Shown here: in pieces, positions 6,720 to 6,732 of the stretch
Layout: each line of letters opens with the position of its first letter
Position numbering within the stretch: the stretch's first letter is position 1
Assembly (NCBI GenBank): GCA_021204635.1
Contig: JAJPZB010000147.1
Span: 1 to 6,732, forward strand
DNA from: Opitutia bacterium
GTDB taxonomy: Bacteria > Verrucomicrobiota > Verrucomicrobiia > Opitutales > UBA953
Length of the DNA: 6,732 nucleotides
Reading direction: 5' to 3'
The notes under the pieces: model-generated
Seen by the model: only the letters and a program-made list of their open reading frames with translations
What the model was told of the DNA's origin: nothing
Database searches by the model: none
Position numbers and translations under genes: made by a program

Positions 6720-6732
6720 GGGACCACGATAG

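Larger units (their letters stand above)
6423..6732. other. 310-nt intergenic region with GT-rich repeats and hairpins, no convincing gene
   Basis: The region is built of a G-rich degenerate tandem repeat in two blocks, with at least four stem-loops, listed separately. Open frames exist, for example 6444-6713 on the plus strand, but their translations are Gly/Val/Trp-rich readings of the repeat without a recognisable start or domain. None of the hairpins is followed by a clear T-tract, so no classic intrinsic terminator for the operon can be assigned. Confidence 0.6.

Overview
The window looks like chromosomal DNA of a Verrucomicrobiota bacterium, probably Opitutales-like. The main evidence is the first gene: its N-terminal pilin-like segment, the 'QRVTATADIL' and 'YWVGDEGVKARVN' motifs, and its C-terminal 'RSDTFTIRAYG', 'ARAYCEAVVQR' and 'SFRWLSADEI' blocks resemble the very large pilin-like surface proteins typical of that phylum (Verru_Chthon cassette protein A, TIGR02600-like). 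Most of the DNA is GC-rich (about 60-68% in sampled coding lines). This taxonomic call rests on remembered family features, not on a search.

Layout: three genes lie on the + strand with almost no space between them. (1) Positions 76-4155 encode a roughly 1359-residue pilin-like, probably exported, envelope protein, preceded by a plausible sigma70-type promoter at 32-60. (2) Positions 4183-5613 encode a CCA-adding tRNA nucleotidyltransferase with a C-terminal HD domain. (3) Positions 5607-6422 encode a TatD-family metal-dependent hydrolase/nuclease whose start overlaps the end of the second gene by 7 nt, which suggests translational coupling. The 27-nt gap between genes 1 and 2 holds no convincing terminator, so all three may share a transcript. 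Genes 2 and 3 are housekeeping genes, and both act on nucleic acid 3' ends (CCA addition; TatD exonuclease activity). Gene 1 has no obvious functional link to them.

The last 310 bases (6423-6732) hold no convincing gene. They contain a degenerate GT-rich tandem repeat (core GGGTTGGTGGTG, five exact copies) in two blocks. Two hairpins lie between or overlap the blocks, and a tight pair of perfect hairpins follows at 6678-6719. The first bases of the window are C-rich and look like the edge of a similar G-rich tract on the opposite strand, so the three-gene block may be flanked by related intergenic repeats.

No clearly new multi-gene system is visible. The points most worth a second look are the low-GC centre of the giant pilin-like gene, its apparent separation from the usual B/C/D cassette partners, and the structured repeat region downstream of tatD.
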